From Oribacterium asaccharolyticum ACB7 (lineage in GTDB: Bacteria > Bacillota > Clostridia > Lachnospirales > Lachnospiraceae): a stretch of DNA of 64,000 nt. The DNA lies in NCBI RefSeq assembly GCF_000238075.1, contig NZ_JH414506.1, positions 467,364 through 531,363 on the forward strand. The letters run 5' to 3'. Within the stretch, counting starts at the first letter, position 1. Every line of letters begins with the position of its first letter. A program made the translations under genes and the position numbers. Positions 44,971 to 54,011 of the stretch are shown one piece after another. The notes under the pieces were generated by a model that did no database searches, was not told where the DNA came from, and worked only from the letters and a program-made list of their open reading frames with translations.

Positions 44971-47400
44971 CTACCTCACTTCTTCAGGCTTGGTTGTCAT
45001 CTTCTGATAAAGGATTGTGTCTTTCGGAAACTTATCAAGGAAAGGAACAATGGTATTTCCAAAGAACAAAAGTCCTTCTCCTGCATTGGAATTTGTTACA
45101 TATTTTAGCTGTGGCTGTGAGATTTTAAGTTTCCTTGCTAAAATTTCTCTATCACCTGAAGCCTGATTAAGCATTAAAACAAAGTCCGTATTATCAAAGA
45201 TATTTTCAATTTCTTTACTCATCAGTAGGTCTTTGACATTCTGTGTTATACCCGTCGGGATTCCTCCCCACTTACGAAATCTTTTCCAAATCTCTACGGA
45301 ATAGGAAGCTGTCTGCTCGTCTTTTAAAAGCAAGTGGAACTCATCTATATAGTACCTTGTAGCCTTATTTCCTCTGTTTTGTGATACTTTGTTCCATACC
45401 TGATCCTGAATAACAAGCATTCCGATTTTTTTAAGCTGCGAGCCTAACTCCTTAATATCAAAACAAAGAAGCTGCTTATTTAAGTCCACATTGGACTGAT
45501 GGTTAAATACATTAAGAGAGCCTGTTACATAAATCTCCATTTCCGTTGCCAGCTTTTTGCCGACTTTTTCTTCCTGATTTTTTAACATATCATAAAGGTT
45601 TTGAAGAATCGGCATATTACAAGGCTTTGGATTTTCAAAATACTTTTCATAAATCTTAGGCAGGCATCTATCTATAACCGACTTTTCTTCTGCTGTAAGA
45701 CCGCTACCGCCAACGACAAGCTCAAGCATAGACATAATAAAGTTCGCTTTATCTTTCAGTGGTGCGTCCCCATCTCCATAGTTCATATTTATATCTAAAG
45801 GATTAAGGTAGTCTTTTGACTTACTGCTGACCTTTATTACTTCTCCTTTAAACTGACGAACAAGGTTTCCGTACTCGCCTTCCGGATCGCAGATAATTAC
45901 ATCATCATCGGTTGTAAGAATGGCATTTGCCATTTCTCTTTTTGCACTAAAGGATTTACCACTTCCCGGAGTTCCAAGAATTAAACCGTTCGGGTTTTTC
46001 AATTTCTTTCTATCTGCCATAATCAGGTTATGGCTTAGGGCATTTAGTCCATAATACAAACTGTTCGCCGAATTTATGAAAAGCTCCTCTGTGGTAAAAG
46101 GCATAAATACTGCCGTAGATGATGAGGTTAGTCCTCTGTCAATTTCAATCTTATTTACCCCAAGTGGAAGTACACTGATTAAGCCCTGCTCCTGTGAGTG
46201 ATCAAGTCTTTTTAACTTGCAATTATGCTTATTGGCAATAGAGCTGATTTGAGAAATGGTATTGTCCAGCTTTTGAATCGTCTTTGCAAAGTTCATAAAA
46301 ATAATGGTTACAACAAACATTCTTTCATCTCTTGTCTGAAGGTCTTTTAAGAGGCTTTTTACATCTTCTCCATAGGTGATTAAATCACTTGGAAGAATGT
46401 CCATATCATAACCGCTTCTTACAGCCTTTTTATTCTCCTCAATCTTCATCTTGTCAATATCGGTGTTTTTTCTTTTGACCATCTTGATGGCTTCTGATTG
46501 CTCAATCGCCTTGATGTGAAAAGAGATATTGATGTTATCATCTATATCCAAAAACTCGGAAAGCATACGGTCGGAAAGCTCACTTGCAAGGATTTGAAAA
46601 TGACTTGCCGCTCCAATAAACTTTCCAAACTTAAAATACCTTGACGGTGTAAAGTTAAATTCATCTGGAGCAATATATGTCTTTGTGCTTTCCTTTTTCT
46701 TTAAGTCCTTATATGAAAATTCAAAGGTCTTATTCGGATTTAAAACATCATGAAGTATCTTCAGCCTTTCATCTCCGTTAAGGCTTTCTGCTCTTACTCC
46801 CATACTTTTAAGACTCGATAATATATCTATCTCCAATCTTTCCAGTTTTGATGTTGCCTGCTCTAAATTATCCGCTTCCACCGTAAAGGTTACATACTTT
46901 GATTTTTTCAGTCCGTTATTTCCCTTTACAATCTGGCTTTTCAGCATTTCTCGAAACTCAAGGCGTATATCATCAAACCCGTCCTTTTTATCCGGTATTT
47001 GAATGGCTGATTTCATTTCTTCATTTCTGCCAAGCTGATTGATATATGAAAATTCGATGCTGATACTTGGATCAAAGGAATTAAGAAAGTTTGCAAACTG
47101 ATTAAAAATCAAATCTCTATCTTCTTCTAAGGCAAGCTGATAGTTTATATCCTCAAAGGCGATACTCTTATTAAAATGCTTTTCATCAATCTGACATATC
47201 CCGCTTTTTAAGAGTCTAAGATAGGGAATGGTATCTTCCACAGTGTATCTTTTCGGTTCTTTCCTAAAGATAAGGTCAAGTAATCCGCTCCTGTCTTTTT
47301 TAGACTTTCCCTTATTTTGCTTTAAGTCCTGTTTTTGACTTCTTAATTTCTTTTGGTTTTGTTCTAACTTTAGCTGCTGAATCTTTCTTTTGTCTTTCAA
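44971..47400 (-). CDS. VirB4-type conjugation ATPase
   Basis: The 809-residue ATPase powers the type IV secretion channel. Walker A is GTPGSGKSFSAKRE (about 475-488), Walker B is RYYIDEFHLLL (about 682-692), and the C-terminal block NTDFVLMLNQASGDREILA is typical. The N-terminus is strongly basic. The start is a TTG at 47400: AAGGAGG lies 6 bases upstream, inside prgI, so the two genes overlap by 89 bases in different frames. It is a core gene of the transfer operon. Confidence 0.88.
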   Translation of the reverse strand: MKDKRKIQQLKLEQNQKKLRSQKQDLKQNKGKSKKDRSGLLDLIFRKEPKRYTVEDTIPYLRLLKSGICQIDEKHFNKSIAFEDINYQLALEEDRDLIFNQFANFLNSFDPSISIEFSYINQLGRNEEMKSAIQIPDKKDGFDDIRLEFREMLKSQIVKGNNGLKKSKYVTFTVEADNLEQATSKLERLEIDILSSLKSMGVRAESLNGDERLKILHDVLNPNKTFEFSYKDLKKKESTKTYIAPDEFNFTPSRYFKFGKFIGAASHFQILASELSDRMLSEFLDIDDNINISFHIKAIEQSEAIKMVKRKNTDIDKMKIEENKKAVRSGYDMDILPSDLITYGEDVKSLLKDLQTRDERMFVVTIIFMNFAKTIQKLDNTISQISSIANKHNCKLKRLDHSQEQGLISVLPLGVNKIEIDRGLTSSSTAVFMPFTTEELFINSANSLYYGLNALSHNLIMADRKKLKNPNGLILGTPGSGKSFSAKREMANAILTTDDDVIICDPEGEYGNLVRQFKGEVIKVSSKSKDYLNPLDINMNYGDGDAPLKDKANFIMSMLELVVGGSGLTAEEKSVIDRCLPKIYEKYFENPKPCNMPILQNLYDMLKNQEEKVGKKLATEMEIYVTGSLNVFNHQSNVDLNKQLLCFDIKELGSQLKKIGMLVIQDQVWNKVSQNRGNKATRYYIDEFHLLLKDEQTASYSVEIWKRFRKWGGIPTGITQNVKDLLMSKEIENIFDNTDFVLMLNQASGDREILARKLKISQPQLKYVTNSNAGEGLLFFGNTIVPFLDKFPKDTILYQKMTTKPEEVR

Positions 47401-47701
47401 GATAAACCTCCTTTCTCACTCTTTTTTGTGGCTGATAAAATTTATGAAGGTAAATATACTTAAAGTATTTCTCAAAGCTAAGTCCGTCCTTTTCAAAAAG
47501 AGTGATGAAAAATATTGGGAGAGTAGACACAATGAGAAAGATGACTGCTATATCGTTTGGAACAACCTTTCGCATAAATAGATAGATTGGTATTCCAATA
47601 AGTCCTGCAATCGTAAAACCTATCAGTTGTCTTTTTGTCAGGTTGAATGCAACCTTTGTTTTTACCTTCTTTAAATCTTTTGGGATAGGTACATACGCCA
47701 T
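47312..47701 (-). CDS. prgI: PrgI-family membrane protein
   Basis: A 129-residue protein with two membrane helices (about 29-45 and 50-68) after a short N-terminal MAYVPIPKDLKKVKTKVAFN, the PrgI/VirB3-like start. The C-terminal 55 residues are basic and overlap the start of virB4. PrgI is thought to couple VirB4 to the membrane, matching VirB3 of other systems. Confidence 0.85.
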   Translation of the reverse strand: MAYVPIPKDLKKVKTKVAFNLTKRQLIGFTIAGLIGIPIYLFMRKVVPNDIAVIFLIVSTLPIFFITLFEKDGLSFEKYFKYIYLHKFYQPQKRVRKEVYLERQKKDSAAKVRTKPKEIKKSKTGLKAK

Positions 47702-47704
47702 AAA

Positions 47705-47968
47705 TTACCTCCCATCTTCTTTACCCTTTGAAAGCTCCTCTATATGCTCATATACGGAGCCGATTTCTTCTTGAATACTTGTAATCTGTTCATCTGTGTT
47801 CTTGTTATATCTTTGCTGCATTAGGTAAAAATCGTTATAGCAGCGACCGATGTCCTTTGTTCTTTCTTCCAAGTCATTCACTTTGCTGTGAAGCCTGATT
47901 CTATCCATCACTGCCAAAATACCTGTTCCAACTGCTACTGCTATCAATACTGTTTTTCTTTTGTTCAT
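47705..47968 (-). CDS. Small membrane-anchored coiled-coil protein
   Basis: An 87-residue protein with one N-terminal helix (about 6-21, VLIAVAVGTGILAVM) and a charged coiled coil behind it (about 27-80). It sits between virB6 and prgI with 3 and 17 bases between, so is part of the transfer operon. No named family was recognised. Confidence 0.65.
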   Translation of the reverse strand: MNKRKTVLIAVAVGTGILAVMDRIRLHSKVNDLEERTKDIGRCYNDFYLMQQRYNKNTDEQITSIQEEIGSVYEHIEELSKGKEDGR

Positions 47969-47985
47969 ACTATCTTTCCTTTCTT

Positions 47986-48849
47986 TTAGTGTGCATTTAA
48001 TACGCTTTTGGCCAGTGTTCCGCTCTTTAACATCATTAACCCCAGCAAAACCGCATATCCAAGTATCGTAAAGGTACTTGTGTGTATATCTGTTATTTGT
48101 ATTGTCTTAACTAATACTGCGTATATTCCAAGACAAACCATTAAAAAGAGTCCTTGTAATCCTATGGCAAATAAGCCTTTGATATAGTTTGTTCCGATTT
48201 GTCCCCACTCTTTGTTTCCCATTGTGGCAAATGGAATGGCTGAAACGGATGAGTAAACATAAATCTCAAACATTCTGCCGTATACCACAAGCATAATCAC
48301 AATGGAAATGACCTGTATTGCCACCTTTATGAGCGAGGTTTCAAAGAGTATCATGACAAGCTCTCCAAGACCTTTATCTTTTAAGCCTTCTACCATCGTT
48401 ACAATCTGATCTCCGGAGATAACGGCAGAGGTGTTAATTACCCCTGCCGCTTTATTTACCATGTGCTGTGCCACATCAAAAACTGCCATTGAAAACTCAA
48501 AGGCATGGGATACTAACCATACAGCAATCCACATCTTGATGATGTACTTAAAAAATTCAAAGGTATCTGTATCGTGCATATTGTTCTTTTGCATTACCAT
48601 ATTGATAAGCTCGATACAAAGAACTGCTGTGATGATTAGTCCCGCTATTGGAATGATAACGGAATCGTTAATGCTTTTGATAAAGGCAAATACATCTCCG
48701 TTCCACCCCATAGGCGTTTTCCCTACATCTGTTGCAACCGCACCAACTTTGTCGTTGATATCAAGAAACATGGACTCTAAGTTTGCTTGGATACCGCCCA
48801 GTAGAAGCTCCTTAAAGAATTCTTCTATCTTGTCGAATATTCCAAACAT
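47986..48849 (-). CDS. VirB6/TrbL-like channel protein (CD1112 type)
   Basis: A 287-residue polytopic membrane protein with an amphipathic N-terminus (IFDKIEEFFKELLLGGIQ) and about six helices, including VIIPIAGLIITAVLCIELI and VIQVISIVIMLVVYGRMF. Position after Maff2 and before prgI is standard for CD1112-type VirB6 proteins, which form the inner-membrane channel. Start supported by GGAG-type site. Confidence 0.82.
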   Translation of the reverse strand: MFGIFDKIEEFFKELLLGGIQANLESMFLDINDKVGAVATDVGKTPMGWNGDVFAFIKSINDSVIIPIAGLIITAVLCIELINMVMQKNNMHDTDTFEFFKYIIKMWIAVWLVSHAFEFSMAVFDVAQHMVNKAAGVINTSAVISGDQIVTMVEGLKDKGLGELVMILFETSLIKVAIQVISIVIMLVVYGRMFEIYVYSSVSAIPFATMGNKEWGQIGTNYIKGLFAIGLQGLFLMVCLGIYAVLVKTIQITDIHTSTFTILGYAVLLGLMMLKSGTLAKSVLNAH

Positions 48850-48868
48850 CTAAGCTCTCCTTTTCTTC

Positions 48869-49084
48869 TTAATTGAGTACATTGGCAAGAAGTGGGATAA
48901 GTTTAAGCCCGATAAGGACAATACCTCCACCTGCCATAAGCTGCTTGATTCCCTGCGACTTCGCTCCGGGATTGTCGTTACCGTAACCTTCCATAAGATT
49001 GATGACGCCCCATGCTCCAAGTCCTGCACCTACTGCCATAACCAAAATCTTTAATACATTAACTGCCTGTGTAAAAAATGCCAT
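48869..49084 (-). CDS. Maff2-family small membrane protein
   Basis: A 71-residue protein with two helices (about 5-27 and 48-68) and a loop LMEGYGNDNPGAKSQGIKQL. The loop and length match Maff2/VirB2-like proteins of Tn1549-type ICEs, which may be the pilin-like subunit of the channel. It lies between ssb and virB6. Confidence 0.85.
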   Translation of the reverse strand: MAFFTQAVNVLKILVMAVGAGLGAWGVINLMEGYGNDNPGAKSQGIKQLMAGGGIVLIGLKLIPLLANVLN

Positions 49085-49087
49085 AAG

Positions 49088-49399
49088 TTATTCCTCCTCG
49101 TTTTTTTCTTTCTTTTCAATTTTGTTATATGACTTCACTACAAAGTTTTTGTAAGTCTTTCCCTCTTTTTCACGCTTCTTAAAGTAGCCAAAGATATGGA
49201 TTAAATCACCTTTTTCAAAGTCCTTTGTCTTCTCTGCTTTTTCTCCATAGGCTGCACAGTTGATGTACTCCTTTCCCTTTCCGTACTTTTTTACAAGCGT
49301 GAAGTTTGCAACTTCCACTTTCTCTCCTTCATTTTCAAAACTTGAGAAAGTAGGCTCTGCCAATAAGTTGGCGTTGATGTTAATCATTTCCTGCTTCAT
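49088..49399 (-). CDS. Single-stranded DNA-binding protein of the ICE
   Basis: A 103-residue OB-fold protein: INANLLAEPTFSSFENEGEK, VANFTLVKKYGKGKEYINCAAY, and FEKGDLIHIFGYFKKREKEG. It is a short SSB without the acidic C-terminal tip, so it may act only on the transferred strand. The ATG overlaps the stop of a small ORF upstream (TAATG), and AAAAGGAG precedes it. Confidence 0.85.
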   Translation of the reverse strand: MKQEMININANLLAEPTFSSFENEGEKVEVANFTLVKKYGKGKEYINCAAYGEKAEKTKDFEKGDLIHIFGYFKKREKEGKTYKNFVVKSYNKIEKKEKNEEE

Positions 49400-49512
49400 T
49401 AAAAATTTCTCCTTTTCAATTCAATAAAAAAAGCGACCGGAGTTTTTCTTTTCCAATCGCTGATACTCTTTCTATTTAGTTTTTCTTTTGTAGGACTTCT
49501 TATCCTTATCAT
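49399..49512 (-). CDS. Small coupled ORF between virD4 and ssb
   Basis: A 37-codon frame starts at ATG after AGGAGGTAAG (spacing short, four bases) and encodes a very basic peptide (MIRIRSPTKEKLNRKSISDW ... FFIELKRRNF). Its stop overlaps the ssb start as TAATG, the hallmark of translational coupling. A hairpin terminator lies inside it and another just before it. It may be a leader that regulates ssb rather than a functional protein. Confidence 0.35.
   Translation of the reverse strand: MIRIRSPTKEKLNRKSISDWKRKTPVAFFIELKRRNF
49426..49461 (-). terminator. Hairpin within the small ORF before ssb
   Basis: Minus-strand AGCGATTGG ... CCGGTCGCT followed by TTTTTTT. Confidence 0.6.
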
Positions 49513-49534
49513 CTTACCTCCTGATTTCGAGTAA

Positions 49535-49572
49535 TAAAAAAGCAGTAAATCTATGTTCTTCAGACTTACTGC
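49535..49572 (-). terminator. Terminator after virD4
   Basis: Minus-strand GCAGTAAGTCT, nine-base loop, AGATTTACTGC then TTTTTTA. The stem begins inside the last codons of virD4. Confidence 0.75.
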
Positions 49573-51350
49573 ACTCTTGTAATAACTGATTCTCTATTTA
49601 ATTTTACTTTCCCTTTTCGCTTCATATAGCTTTCAATATCAAACACATTCTTTTTATCATAGTCCTCCAAAAGTTTGTAATTCTTGTGCTTTGTAATATC
49701 GAATTTATCTGATAAAAATGGTCTTACACCTCGAAGCTGAAAAATACATTTACTGCCATCCATAACTGTTATCTCGTCTTGGCTCATCAGTTCCTTACCT
49801 GTCTTTTGGTAATTCAGTCCATAGCTATTGGCATTGGATCTGGTTTCAGAAGTGTTATATAGATCTATGGTTTCTTTACCCAGTGTTTCAGACAGCTCTT
49901 TAAGTGTTGTCTTTTCCTTTCCGCCAAGAAACAATGTACTATCACAGTTACCTACAATGGTATCTGCATTATCCTTGTAAATTGCCTTTAGCTGAGATTG
50001 TGCCTGCAAGATAATGCTTGCGGATATTTCTCTACTTCTGATTGTGGCAATCAGCTTTTCAAACTTTGGAATTAAGCCGATATTTGCAAACTCATCAAGC
50101 AGGCACCTTACATGAACAGGTAATCTTCCTCCATACTCGTCATCTGCCTTATCACAAAGTAGGTTAAATAGCTGTGAGTACATAATAGATACAACAAAAT
50201 TGAAGGTATCATCTGTATCAGAGATAATAACAAAGAGTGCTGTCTTTCTATCTCCAAGTGTATCAAGCTCAAGTTCATCTTCTTTCATCAAGTCCCTAAG
50301 CTCCTGAATATCAAAAGGAGCAAGTCTTGCACCACATGAAATAAGAATAGATTTAGCTGTTTTTCCAGCAGCAAGTTTATACTTTTTATATTGCTTTACT
50401 GCAAAGTGCGTAGGTTCTTTCTTTTCCAATGCTTCAAATAGTCTATCAATGGGATTCATATATGTTTCATCATCTTCCCTGACTTCTGAAGCATCTATCA
50501 TGTCAAGGAGTGTTGCAAAGTTCTTTTCTTCTCTTGGAGCTTCATAGAAGATATATCCAATAAGAGCCGTATAGTAGAGTTTTTCGGCTTTGACCCAAAA
50601 ATCTTCACCTGCTTTTTCACCCTCTCCTTTGGTGTTTGCAATAATTGTCTGTACCAGTTTCAATATATCTTTTTCACTTCTAAGGTAGGCGAATGGATTA
50701 TACTTCATGCTCTTTTTAAAGTTGATGGTATTTAAGATTTTTATCTCATAGCCATTATCCTCAAGCATCTTCCCACACTCAATGACTATTGTTCCTTTCG
50801 GATCTGTTACGCAATATGATGAGTGCATTTGCATTAGGTTAGGCTTTACATAAAATCTCGTCTTTCCGGAGCCAGAACCACCAATAACAAGTACATTCTT
50901 ATTTCTTGCATACTTTGGATTAGCAGGTCTGCCATTCATAGTTAATCGTTCTGTTTGAGTAAGCAAGATATTGTTTTGGAACTTTTCATCCACATACGGC
51001 TCTATATCTTTTCTCGTTCCCCATCGTGCTGATCCATACTCTTTCCCCTGTCTAAACTTTTTAGCATTTTTGCCTTTGGTATAGACAATAAATTTAATTA
51101 GAGCTGCCACTCCTACGCCCATTATAATATCAGCCACATGAATACTCGGAATAAAACTCATGGTATTAAGTTCCAATATTCCTTGAAAGATTTTGTCTAT
51201 CACATCACCACCTGTATAGGCTCGTACATGATGAGAAAAGATATTGCCTACATAGAAAAATGCAAGATAGGGAATGTTCTGTTTAAGAAACTTTGCCTTA
51301 TCTTGCACCTTAAATAAGCCTTTGATGTCTTTTAGTATTTTATCTATCAT
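49566..51350 (-). CDS. VirD4-type coupling protein
   Basis: The 594-residue ATPase brings the relaxase-DNA complex to the channel. It has two N-terminal membrane segments (about 25-45 and 65-90), Walker A VIGGSGSGKTRFYVKPN (about 150-166), Walker B VRCLLDEFANIG (about 412-423), and SAKSILISCGARLAPF-type helical insert. LFLGGKEKTTLKELSETLG is another TraG/VirD4 motif. It overlaps the PcfB/DUF3801 gene upstream by four bases (ATGA) and is followed by a strong hairpin. Confidence 0.88.
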   Translation of the reverse strand: MIDKILKDIKGLFKVQDKAKFLKQNIPYLAFFYVGNIFSHHVRAYTGGDVIDKIFQGILELNTMSFIPSIHVADIIMGVGVAALIKFIVYTKGKNAKKFRQGKEYGSARWGTRKDIEPYVDEKFQNNILLTQTERLTMNGRPANPKYARNKNVLVIGGSGSGKTRFYVKPNLMQMHSSYCVTDPKGTIVIECGKMLEDNGYEIKILNTINFKKSMKYNPFAYLRSEKDILKLVQTIIANTKGEGEKAGEDFWVKAEKLYYTALIGYIFYEAPREEKNFATLLDMIDASEVREDDETYMNPIDRLFEALEKKEPTHFAVKQYKKYKLAAGKTAKSILISCGARLAPFDIQELRDLMKEDELELDTLGDRKTALFVIISDTDDTFNFVVSIMYSQLFNLLCDKADDEYGGRLPVHVRCLLDEFANIGLIPKFEKLIATIRSREISASIILQAQSQLKAIYKDNADTIVGNCDSTLFLGGKEKTTLKELSETLGKETIDLYNTSETRSNANSYGLNYQKTGKELMSQDEITVMDGSKCIFQLRGVRPFLSDKFDITKHKNYKLLEDYDKKNVFDIESYMKRKGKVKLNRESVITRVQ

Positions 51351-51832
51351 AGGCTCTGCTCCTTTTGTTTATTCTTGACTTTATCTTTAGAAAGAGAGTT
51401 CTTTGCCATCTCCTTGAACTTCTCAATATTTTTGTGAATGGACTCTTTTCTTTCCGTTTTCCTTTCTGATTCTGAAAGAGCGTGTTTAAAGGCTTTATCC
51501 ATGACTTTCATGTCTTTTGCCTGAAAGAATACAGAGTATTTACCGCTTTCCTTATCTTTCATTACTGAAAACTTTACCCCATACCGATTAAGTTCCTTTT
51601 TCAGTTCTTTCAGCTCCGCTTCTTCTACCGGAATTTCTTCAAGCTGTCCCTTTTTAACCATATCTTTTAGCTTTACTTCATTTCCGTTAGCATTAACCAG
51701 CTTTTCAAGTCCTCCAAGTTTTTCATCCTCTTTCATCAGTTTCTTTAATAGGTTGAGAAGCAGCTTTCCCGTTACTTTGGCAGCTTTCACTTCCATGTTA
51801 AGCGTTTTTCTTGCGATTTCTTCATTGATCAA
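51347..51832 (-). CDS. PcfB/DUF3801-family protein
   Basis: A 161-residue charged protein: an N-terminal helix (EEIARKTLNMEVKAAKVTGK), a ferredoxin-like middle (YGVKFSVMKDKESGKYSVFF) and a basic C-terminal tail. DUF3801 proteins such as PcfB accompany VirD4 and may link it to the relaxosome. It overlaps both neighbours by four bases. Confidence 0.82.
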   Translation of the reverse strand: MINEEIARKTLNMEVKAAKVTGKLLLNLLKKLMKEDEKLGGLEKLVNANGNEVKLKDMVKKGQLEEIPVEEAELKELKKELNRYGVKFSVMKDKESGKYSVFFQAKDMKVMDKAFKHALSESERKTERKESIHKNIEKFKEMAKNSLSKDKVKNKQKEQSL

Positions 51833-52680
51833 GTTCTCTCACCTCCAGTCAGTAATCTTTCTTTATTCCTCTTTAATTTTTCTTCCTGAATAACTTTCCT
51901 GTAATCTTCTCCAAGTACCATCACAGGAATACACATCTCAATAATTCTTGAGTAAATTCTTTGGTATTCCACGCTCTCCGTACAGTTTTCAATTTGGCTG
52001 TATGAAAGATTTGTGGTAAAGATTGTCGGCTTATGCTTTAAGTACCTGTTATTCACAATGTTATATACCTGCTCTTTTGCATAGCTTGTATCTCTTTCAA
52101 TTCCTAAATCATCTAAGATGAGAACGGAAGTATTTACAAGGGATTCGATATATGCGTTTTTATCAAGGTCAAATCCTCCTTTTTGCAGTTCGTTGATTAT
52201 CTGTGAAAAGTTTCTAATCTTAACGCTTATCTGATACTGTTCAATCAGTGCATTGGCAATGGAGCAGGCAAGATAGGTCTTTCCGCTTCCAACTGTTCCA
52301 TAGAACAGAAGTCCGATATTTTCCTTTTTCATCAATTCATAATCTTTTACAAAATTCTTTGCGATGATAAGGCTCTGATTTTCTTTCCCCTGATAGTTTT
52401 CAAAGGTATATGCCCACTGAATAATGGATGTGAAGCAGCTACTTTTTAATCTCTCGATTTCAAGTTGCTTCTGTCTTTCTTTTTCTTTTGCTTCTCTATC
52501 TCTATCGCATTTACAAGCAGTCTTAAATATCATCTGCTTTCCGAAAAACTCTAATCCTTTCCCGTCTTTTCTTTCATGGCACACTTTACAGTAGGCGTGT
52601 CCGTCTTTGATGTATTCTTTTTCAGGATCAAAACTATATTCAACATCTTCTATCATCACTTTTTCTAATTCCTTATTCAT
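51829..52680 (-). CDS. DnaC/IstB-like helicase loader ATPase
   Basis: The 283-residue AAA+ protein has an N-terminal zinc-type cysteine group (CKVCHERKDG ... TACKCDRD, about residues 29-60), Walker A YGTVGSGKTYLACSI (about 126-140), Walker B VLILDDLGIE (about 187-196), and TTNLSYSQIE (sensor 1). DnaC-like proteins load the replicative helicase. It overlaps repA and PcfB by four bases each, indicating a replication module that lets the ICE copy itself in circular form. Confidence 0.85.
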   Translation of the reverse strand: MNKELEKVMIEDVEYSFDPEKEYIKDGHAYCKVCHERKDGKGLEFFGKQMIFKTACKCDRDREAKEKERQKQLEIERLKSSCFTSIIQWAYTFENYQGKENQSLIIAKNFVKDYELMKKENIGLLFYGTVGSGKTYLACSIANALIEQYQISVKIRNFSQIINELQKGGFDLDKNAYIESLVNTSVLILDDLGIERDTSYAKEQVYNIVNNRYLKHKPTIFTTNLSYSQIENCTESVEYQRIYSRIIEMCIPVMVLGEDYRKVIQEEKLKRNKERLLTGGERT

Positions 52681-53447
52681 AGATGCTCTCCTTTGTTATA
52701 TTCCTCCCATGTAGGGATATTGGATATTTTCTTACTTCCCTGATCTTTATAAAACCAAGAAAGAATTGTTGCTTTATGGTCTTTATATGTCTTTCCGGTA
52801 CTTTGAAGATAGGTTGATAACCTCTCAATGTAGTTATCAAGCTCTCCTGCCATTTTTATTTGTAATTCTCCTATATCTCCATCCTTTAAAAAGACATTTT
52901 GAAATGTTCCAAGTCCGTTTTCCCCAAAACTATATTCTCTCTTACTATACTTACTCTTATTATTCTCTATATAGTTAGAGTCAACATTTTGAACTTCCTG
53001 AAGTTCATTTTCTTTACTTCTGAGGTTAAAATCTTTTACTTCTGAAGTTAAGTTTTTTGACTTCAAGAGGTCATTTTCTTTTACCGCTATTATGCTCATA
53101 AAGTCTTTGACATAAATGATGTTCGGCTTACCAAGTCCAAGTCTTACTCTTTCAATCAGCCCTATCCCTTTTTTGCTGTCTAACTCATCTAATGTTTTTA
53201 TGGCAGTAGGCTTTGAGATATTTCTTCTTTTCATAATTTCCTCGACTGTGAAATAGATAAATACTCTGCCTTCCTTGTCTATCCAGTTATTCTTAAATGA
53301 CATTCCTGTTCGTTTCAAAAGCATGGAATAAAGGATAATTGCTTCAGCAGACAATCCCTTAAATTCTTCTCCGTCTACCAATATTTCAGGTACTTTTAGA
53401 AAGTTAAATCTTTCTGCTTCTCTGTTATAGAAATAGTCAAAGTCCAT
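52677..53447 (-). CDS. repA: RepA-type replication initiator
   Basis: The protein of about 256 residues begins MDFDYFYNREAERFNFLKVP, the RepA_N-type start. A winged helix follows (about 30-110), with EEIMKRRNISKPTAIKTLDE as recognition helix. The C-terminal part (about 180-250) is the DnaD-like helical end, DHKATILSWFYKDQG. The ATG at 53447 is chosen because GGAGG lies 7 bases before it; the longest frame starts ten codons upstream. First gene of the long transfer operon. A stub of a second copy lies at 5968-6003. Confidence 0.82.
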   Translation of the reverse strand: MDFDYFYNREAERFNFLKVPEILVDGEEFKGLSAEAIILYSMLLKRTGMSFKNNWIDKEGRVFIYFTVEEIMKRRNISKPTAIKTLDELDSKKGIGLIERVRLGLGKPNIIYVKDFMSIIAVKENDLLKSKNLTSEVKDFNLRSKENELQEVQNVDSNYIENNKSKYSKREYSFGENGLGTFQNVFLKDGDIGELQIKMAGELDNYIERLSTYLQSTGKTYKDHKATILSWFYKDQGSKKISNIPTWEEYNKGEHL

Positions 53448-53481
53448 CGCTTCACCTCCCTCCTTAAAAATTGGCAAAGAA

Positions 53482-53515
53482 AAAGACGATAGTTTTTTAT
53501 CTATCGCCTTTGGTA
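53482..53515 (-). terminator. Terminator between the CD1845-like gene and repA
   Basis: Minus-strand GGCGATAG, loop, CTATCGTC then TTTTTC. The near-identical hairpin at 2317-2349 shows common descent with an older ICE end. Confidence 0.65.
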
Positions 53516-53534
53516 ACCATTTGTATGAATTTTT

Positions 53535-53819
53535 TTAGATTGATTTTATTGCTTCGTTGATTTCCTGAAGGAACGCTATAACAGCTGCTCCGACCATCGG
53601 TATTCCATAAGGACTTAACAAAAATCCTAATACCAATGCTTCTATTCCGATGGCAACTTCTTTTTGCATAAAAGATGCAATTGCTCCAAATATGCAAAAC
53701 ATCATCAGCAAGTATAGTAGGGCTGTTCCGATACCAAGTAGGAATGTCAGAAATGCTGTAAGGATACTCAACACCAAGCTAATTGGAAACAAGATTATTT
53801 TTATTATCCATCTCATCAT
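53535..53819 (-). CDS. CD1845-like small membrane protein
   Basis: A 94-residue protein with three hydrophobic helices, beginning MMRWIIKIILFPISLVLSIL and ending SPYGIPMVGAAVIAFLQEIN plus EAIKSI. It belongs to the small membrane proteins at the repA end of clostridial ICEs (CD1845 type). Its stop is followed by a terminator, and it starts one base after the terminal ORF. Two halves of a homologue survive at 2368-2472 and 14753-14925. Function unknown. Confidence 0.75.
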   Translation of the reverse strand: MMRWIIKIILFPISLVLSILTAFLTFLLGIGTALLYLLMMFCIFGAIASFMQKEVAIGIEALVLGFLLSPYGIPMVGAAVIAFLQEINEAIKSI

Positions 53820-54011
53820 TTAGTAGTCCTCACTTTCTAAAGCATTCTTTGTATCTCCACACACCATATCAATGCAAACATTCACATCAATATAATTTTT
53901 TAGGACTTTTTTTCGTCCTCCCTCTCCATCTTCTACAAATACATAATGCTTGTAAAACTGCTTAAAATGCAGGATTTTCACGATTTCACTCTTTGTATCA
54001 ACGCTATGCAC
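53820..54011 (-). CDS. ICE right-terminal ORF, 63 residues
   Basis: The frame opens at a GTG inside att core C and reads HSVDTKSEIVKILHFKQF, then YVFVEDGEGGRKKVLKN and YIDVNVCIDMVCGDTKNAL. The first half is a basic amphipathic helix. There is no proper ribosome binding site in the integrated state, and the first 34 bases overlap the end of rlmD in another frame. In the circular ICE the integrase frame runs straight into it. A frameshifted homologue sits beside att core A. I infer that it is the natural C-terminus of the integrase. Confidence 0.6.
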   Translation of the reverse strand: MHSVDTKSEIVKILHFKQFYKHYVFVEDGEGGRKKVLKNYIDVNVCIDMVCGDTKNALESEDY

